Assembly (NCBI RefSeq): GCF_008973465.1
Contig: NZ_WBXN01000004.1
Coordinates: 6,302,501 to 6,366,500, forward strand
Reading direction: 5' to 3'
Source: Streptomyces sp. SS1-1
GTDB taxonomy: Bacteria; Actinomycetota; Actinomycetes; Streptomycetales; Streptomycetaceae
Length of the DNA: 64,000 bases
The first letter of the stretch is position 1, and the number at the start of each line of letters is the position of its first letter. Positions 59,091-64,000 of this stretch are shown here, one piece after another. Both the position numbers and the translations under genes were made by a program. The notes below the pieces were generated by a model. It was not told the origin of the DNA. It saw only the letters and a program-made list of their open reading frames with translations, and searched no databases.

Positions 59091-59423
59091 TCAGGGCTTC
59101 AGCGGGTCGTGCCCGATCGTCATCAGCTCGTGCCGGTGGCGGGTCTGCTCCGGTTCGGGCTCGTTCTCCAGGTCGGCGCGGACGGACACGGTGTCCACCA
59201 CGTCGTACATGAGCCGTACGTCGTCGTCCGTGAGGTCGGTGCGGCGCTTTTGGAGGATCGCGAGGACGTGCTGCCCGGCCGGCGGGCCCGCCCGGTCCGG
59301 CAGCGGCTCGGCCGTCTCGCCCGCCTCGCCGACCCGCAGCCAGGCGGCGAGCTCCTGGGAGGTCATGTTCACCACGCGGTGGAAGTCCTCCCACAGCGCG
59401 TCGAGTTCGAGGGCGTCGGTCAC
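59091..59423 (-). CDS. DUF3140 protein
   Basis: A 110-aa acidic helical protein with the DUF3140 pattern LWEDFHRVVNMTSQELAAWL and DDDVRLMYDVVDTV. No catalytic motif is seen. The GTG start lies 39 nt after the Dps stop on the same strand, so a stress-related role is suggested by context only. Confidence 0.82.
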   Translation of the reverse strand: MTDALELDALWEDFHRVVNMTSQELAAWLRVGEAGETAEPLPDRAGPPAGQHVLAILQKRRTDLTDDDVRLMYDVVDTVSVRADLENEPEPEQTRHRHELMTIGHDPLKP

Positions 59424-59462
59424 GGGGTCTCCTTGCCTCCGCGTCGGTGTCCGCCGGGTGTC

Positions 59463-59945
59463 TCAGCCGTCGCTCGGCCAGTTCTCGGCGTCGAACATCC
59501 AGCGCTCCTTCTCGAGGTCGCTGGTGATGGTGATGAGCAGGTCCTGTGTCACCGGGTCCGGCTCGGCGGTCGCCGCGACGCGCTCGCGCAGCCGTGTGAC
59601 GGCCGCGCCCAGGGCGTCCACGACCAGCTGCACGACCCGGGTGTCGCGCAGCCAGCCCGCCTCCGGGCCGGGCAGCGCGAAGGCCGCCGCGATGGTCTCC
59701 GGACGGCCGTCCGGGGCCACCCCGATCGCGGCGCACCGCTCGGCGACCGTGTCGGCGTGTGTCCGGGCCAGCGTCACCACCTCGTCGAGCTGGAGGTGGA
59801 TCGAGCGGAAGCGCGGGCCGACGATGGCCCAGTGCGCCTGCTTCCCGATCAGCGACAGCCCGAGCAGATCGACGAGGGTGTCCTGGAGGGCGTCGCCGGC
59901 GACCTTGCGGGCCGCCTCCGGAAGCGTGCTGGAGACCACGGTCAT
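59463..59945 (-). CDS. dps: Dps-family DNA-protection/ferritin-like protein
   Basis: A 160-aa ferritin-like four-helix protein. Ferroxidase residues are in LIGKQAHWAIVGPRFRSIH (His) and HLQLDEVV (Asp, Glu). The C-terminal DLEKERWMFDAENW is typical of streptomycete Dps proteins. AGAAGGAG precedes the ATG. It stores iron and protects DNA during stress or development. Confidence 0.92.
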   Translation of the reverse strand: MTVVSSTLPEAARKVAGDALQDTLVDLLGLSLIGKQAHWAIVGPRFRSIHLQLDEVVTLARTHADTVAERCAAIGVAPDGRPETIAAAFALPGPEAGWLRDTRVVQLVVDALGAAVTRLRERVAATAEPDPVTQDLLITITSDLEKERWMFDAENWPSDG

Positions 59946-60147
59946 GTCGAACTCCTTCTGGCGTGGTCGAGGGCCGGGAGGAGCGGTGCGGCCCCGTCCG
60001 TCACAGCGGTGCCGCGCCACTCCATGCGTGCGCGGGTGCCCCGAGCGAACCGGTGCAAAACGTACGGCGGCCCGTCTCCGGGCCGGTCGCCGCCGTGGTC
60101 CCCCGGCCCTGGGGCGGCGTATCTTCCCAGCGGGGCGGCAGTCGGTC

Positions 60148-60174
60148 TATAGTCCAAAACTAGCGGTGCTAATT
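60148..60174 (+). promoter_or_regulatory. -10 element TATAGT with an operator-like palindrome at the start site
   Basis: TATAGT (60148-60153) is followed by a 17-nt palindrome with one mismatch pair (60158-60174, core TAGC-GGT-GCTA) that would cover the transcription start. It lies about 40-60 nt before the thiolase gene; binding there would block initiation. No clear -35. This is the most AT-rich stretch of the local region. Confidence 0.5.
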
Positions 60175-60211
60175 AACGTGCCGATCCACCCGCCCGGTCA
60201 GGAGTCCAGTC

Positions 60212-61399
<1,188 letters not shown>

Positions 61400-61489
61400 C
61401 ACGCGCCCGGCGCGCACCCGCCGGCGATCTCCCAGCAGACGAGACGGGCCTACCAGGACCTGATGTCCGCACATAGCATCGGTCCCCGC

Positions 61490-62263
61490 ATGGACACGAT
61501 GACGCTGTGGCACATAACGGGCTGGGAGTTCGCCGCACTCGCCGGCGCGGCCCTCCTGGTCGGCTTCTCCAAGACCGCCGTGAGCGGCGCCAACACGGTC
61601 AGCCTGGCGGTCTTCGCCGCCGTACTGCCCGCCCGCGCCTCCACCGGGGTCCTGCTCCCGATCCTGATCGCCGGGGACGTGCTCGCCGTCCTCACCTACC
61701 GGCGGCACGCCCACTGGCCCACGCTCTGGCGCCTGTTCCCCGCGGTCGCGGCCGGCGTCGTCCTCGGCACGCTGTTCCTCGTGTGGGCCGACGACGGCGT
61801 CGTCCGCACCTCGATCGGCGCGATCCTGCTGATGATGGCCGCCGTCACGGTCCGGCGGCGCCGGGCGGCCGAGCGGGAGGACGACCCCGACGCCGTCACC
61901 ACCCGCTCCGGCCGCCTCAAGGCCCGCTCCTACGGCGTCCTCGGCGGCTTCACCACGATGGTCGCCAACGCGGGCGGCCCCGTGATGTCGATGTACCTGC
62001 TGTCGGCCGGCTTCCGCAAGCTCGGCTTCCTCGGCACCTCCGCCTTCTTCTTCCTCATCGTCAACACCTCCAAGCTGCCGTTCAGCGCCGGGCTCGGGCT
62101 GATCGACGGCGACTCGCTGCTGCTCGACGCCGCCCTGGTGCTGTTCGTCGTGCCCGGCGCGCTGCTCGGCACCTGGGCCGTCAGCCGGATCAACCAGCGG
62201 CTGTTCGAGCAGCTGGTGATCGCGGCGACGGTCGTGGGCGGGCTCCAGCTGCTGCTGCGCTGA
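61490..62263 (+). CDS. TauE/SafE-family anion permease
   Basis: A 257-aa membrane protein with about eight hydrophobic segments and the family stretches LLVGFSKTAVSGANTVSLAVFAAVLP and FTTMVANAGGPVMSMYLL, the usual pair of repeats in sulfite/organosulfonate exporters. ATG 61490 is used; ATG 61463 is in frame with AGGA too close to it, and TAGCAT (61474-61479) would suit a leaderless or near-leaderless start at 61490. Substrate unknown. Confidence 0.86.
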   Translation: MDTMTLWHITGWEFAALAGAALLVGFSKTAVSGANTVSLAVFAAVLPARASTGVLLPILIAGDVLAVLTYRRHAHWPTLWRLFPAVAAGVVLGTLFLVWADDGVVRTSIGAILLMMAAVTVRRRRAAEREDDPDAVTTRSGRLKARSYGVLGGFTTMVANAGGPVMSMYLLSAGFRKLGFLGTSAFFFLIVNTSKLPFSAGLGLIDGDSLLLDAALVLFVVPGALLGTWAVSRINQRLFEQLVIAATVVGGLQLLLR

Positions 62264-62287
62264 CGCCCGCCCCCGCGCCCAGGGTGC

Positions 62288-63754
62288 TCAGGGCGCGATC
62301 CCGACCCCCGCCACCCTGCTCCACGCCCGCTCCTGGGCCGACGTCATCGCCGGCCACCGCAGACCGCCCGGACGCGGCTCCACCCGTGAGGCGTACGGCG
62401 CGGGCCGGAACGCCGGATCGTAGAAGCAGCCCGTGCCGTACGTCCGGTCGAACGCCGGGCACGCCGCCGCCAGGGACCGGGGTGTCGGCTTGCGTCCCGT
62501 GCGCACCCACGTGTCCAGCGCCGTGACGGACGTGGCGTACTCGGCGTCGCTCAGCGCGCTGTGCTCGTGCTCCCGCGTGAACGACTGCACCAGGTACCGG
62601 TCCCGTCCGGCGCCCCGCAGGGTGTCGCGGTACGCGGCCTCGTGCTCGACGAACGCCGTCGGGTCGTCGATCGCGTGCATCGTCAGCACCGGCACCTCGA
62701 CGCGTCCCGTCAGATCGCTGTCGTACGACAGGTCCCGCACGGCCGTCGGGTCGGGGGAGAAACGCGCGACGCCGGCGTTCAGCGCCTTGTCGTCGTGCGA
62801 ACCGGAGTAGCGCACCCCGCGGTTCCCGAACGGGTTTTGGCCGCCGAGGCGTTCGTGCACGATGTCGCGGAACGTGAAGGTGGCGAACCGCAGATGGGAC
62901 TCCAGCGTGCGCTCCGGGATGCCGGTGACCGCCAGGATGTCGTCCAGGTTGCGCTGCTGGAGCGCGGTGCGGTCGCCGGGCGCGGAGGCGTACCCGGTGC
63001 ACTCCTGGAGCCGGGCGCGCAGCCCGGCCGACGTCATCGTCGAGCCGGCCCGCAGCCCCTGCCACAGCGGGTACTGCGGCTCGCTCGGACGCGGGTGGTT
63101 GCCGCAGTAGAACTGGTAGACGACGCGCAGGTCGACCCGGTAGTCGTAGCCGCGCGAACCGCCGCCGAGCACCCCGTTGGTGAGCAGCGCCCCGTCGTAC
63201 GGCCCGCCCCGGCGGCCGTACGTCTCCACGACCTTCGCCGCGACGTCACCGCCCCACGACTGGCCGTGCACGAAGGTGCGCTCGGGCCTGCCGAACGCGC
63301 CGACGAAGACCCGGCGCGCGCTCTCCGTGTCGGCCGCCGCCATCCGCGTGCCGTACCCGCCCCGCCGGTACGACGAGCCCGCCCAGGCGTACCCCTCCTT
63401 CACCATCACCGACCAGCGGCCCAGGTCGTCCAGGCTGCGCGCCGGGTCGGACTCCGCGCCGAGGTCGGGCCCGCCGTGCGCGTGCACCACCAGCGAGCCG
63501 TTCCAGTCGGTGGGCACCGCGAGCGCGTAGTGGGCGCCGTTCGCGTCCCGGCCGGTGTAGCAGTCGGCCCGCCCGGCGAGTTGGTCCGGGCAGGCGGTGC
63601 GCACCGGGCCGGCGGTCTCCGCGCGCGCCTGGGAGGCGCCCGCCAGCAGCCCGGCGGCGAGCGTCCCCGCCAGCACGGCGGCGAGCATCGGGCGCCGGGC
63701 CGCCGTCACCGGGACCGGTCCTCGGATCACTGCCTGGGTTCTCGTCCGGTCCAC
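62288..63754 (-). CDS. secreted alpha/beta hydrolase
   Basis: A 488-aa exported protein. The signal peptide ends near SQARAET (about residue 46). The nucleophile elbow is HGQSWGGD, the acid candidate HAIDDPTAF, and the His in EHEHSALS. Several cysteines (ACPDQLAGRADC, CPAFDRTYGTGC) suggest disulfides. Esterase or peptidase activity is possible. GTG start preceded by GGGAG; it converges with the permease gene 24 nt away. Confidence 0.83.
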   Translation of the reverse strand: MDRTRTQAVIRGPVPVTAARRPMLAAVLAGTLAAGLLAGASQARAETAGPVRTACPDQLAGRADCYTGRDANGAHYALAVPTDWNGSLVVHAHGGPDLGAESDPARSLDDLGRWSVMVKEGYAWAGSSYRRGGYGTRMAAADTESARRVFVGAFGRPERTFVHGQSWGGDVAAKVVETYGRRGGPYDGALLTNGVLGGGSRGYDYRVDLRVVYQFYCGNHPRPSEPQYPLWQGLRAGSTMTSAGLRARLQECTGYASAPGDRTALQQRNLDDILAVTGIPERTLESHLRFATFTFRDIVHERLGGQNPFGNRGVRYSGSHDDKALNAGVARFSPDPTAVRDLSYDSDLTGRVEVPVLTMHAIDDPTAFVEHEAAYRDTLRGAGRDRYLVQSFTREHEHSALSDAEYATSVTALDTWVRTGRKPTPRSLAAACPAFDRTYGTGCFYDPAFRPAPYASRVEPRPGGLRWPAMTSAQERAWSRVAGVGIAP

Positions 63755-63937
63755 GACGCCGCTCCCTCACCCTCGTTGTCGTCCTCGACGTCCTCGCCCT
63801 CGTCCTGGGCCGATGTCCCGTCGAGCCGTGCGCGGCGATGCTAGGGAGCGGGCGGTCGCGCCCACCATGGTCCGGTCGTTGTGTTCATAGTGTTCGTCCG
63901 ACGTCAGGGCGCCGGAGGGCCCCGGACACCCACCTCG

Positions 63938-63943
63938 TACGCT
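63938..63943 (+). promoter_or_regulatory. -10 hexamer TACGCT, probable leaderless start of the cobK-like gene
   Basis: TACGCT is followed by 6 nt and ATG 63950. No Shine-Dalgarno lies before the ATG. Confidence 0.4.
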
Positions 63944-63949
63944 CGCCCC

Positions 63950-64000
63950 ATGTGCCCCCGCCACATCCTGGTCCTCGGCGGCACCACCGAGGCCCGCGAA
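63950..64000 (+). CDS. cobalt-precorrin-6A reductase-like, 5' fragment
   Basis: Only the first 17 codons are in the window (MCPRHILVLGGTTEARE). The ILVLGGTTEAR start is the NAD(P)-binding hallmark of CobK/CbiJ, so a corrin-biosynthesis gene probably continues to the right. Assignment rests on this short stretch. Confidence 0.7.
   Translation, partial: MCPRHILVLGGTTEARE

Overview
The window is a linear stretch of a high-GC actinobacterial chromosome, almost certainly Streptomyces. Evidence: third codon positions are nearly all G or C; GTG and TTG starts and ATGA/GTGA start-stop overlaps are common; there is a hopanoid cluster in the Streptomyces order, a conservon (cvnABCD), a DUF574-type methyltransferase, and a ydaO riboswitch in front of a LysM/M23 peptidase. 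As far as I recall, the order from 7.6 to 21.4 kb matches the S. coelicolor hopanoid region around SCO6759-SCO6771. I see no IS element, prophage, CRISPR array, or PKS/NRPS cluster.

Layout. 0.2-7.3 kb: a seven-gene locus (two CDP-alcohol phosphatidyltransferases, a cytidylyltransferase-like NTP transferase, a glycerol-1-phosphate dehydrogenase-like enzyme, a GT2 glycosyltransferase and an ABC-2 exporter pair) ending at a strong hairpin. It looks like synthesis and export of an undefined phosphodiester-linked surface molecule and is the best candidate for an undescribed system. 7.6-20.6 kb: hopanoid operon with HpnC/D/E squalene synthesis, a prenyl diphosphate synthase, squalene-hopene cyclase, HpnG/HpnH side-chain enzymes, an aminotransferase, and dedicated copies of IspG and DXS that feed the MEP pathway. 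Very small ORFs sit at several junctions. 20.6-21.4 kb: XRE-cupin regulator behind two tandem operators, plus a 40-residue membrane protein.

21.4-28.3 kb: tyrosine phosphatase, c-di-AMP riboswitch with LysM/M23 peptidase, SGNH hydrolase, a TetR and Glu/Leu/Phe/Val dehydrogenase pair, and an MBL-fold hydrolase. 28.3-32.4 kb (minus strand): bicupin, YoaK-like protein, Nramp Mn transporter and DUF3533-like membrane protein, probably one operon. 33.2-37.7 kb: conservon with a GAF protein; its sensor kinase has a Met/His-rich tail. 37.8-47.6 kb: GPP34 protein, muconolactone isomerase-like protein with LysR, SDR, SnoaL-like protein, tdh-kbl threonine-to-glycine pathway, a second LysR, XRE-cupin with GNAT, YjbR protein, MFS transporter and tRNA-Pro(GGG).

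47.8-64 kb: secreted RICIN/beta-helix protein, a TetR divergent from a GH15 enzyme that converges on and overlaps galE, a NUDIX-like protein, an amidohydrolase and glutamine synthetase-like pair resembling a split FluG, SAM methyltransferase, lipoprotein, DUF3140 and Dps, thiolase, TauE/SafE permease, a secreted alpha/beta hydrolase, and the first 17 codons of a cobK/cbiJ-like gene. Several genes start 6-7 nt after a -10-like hexamer with no Shine-Dalgarno, suggesting leaderless transcripts. All functions are read from sequence motifs and remembered family knowledge; no search was run.
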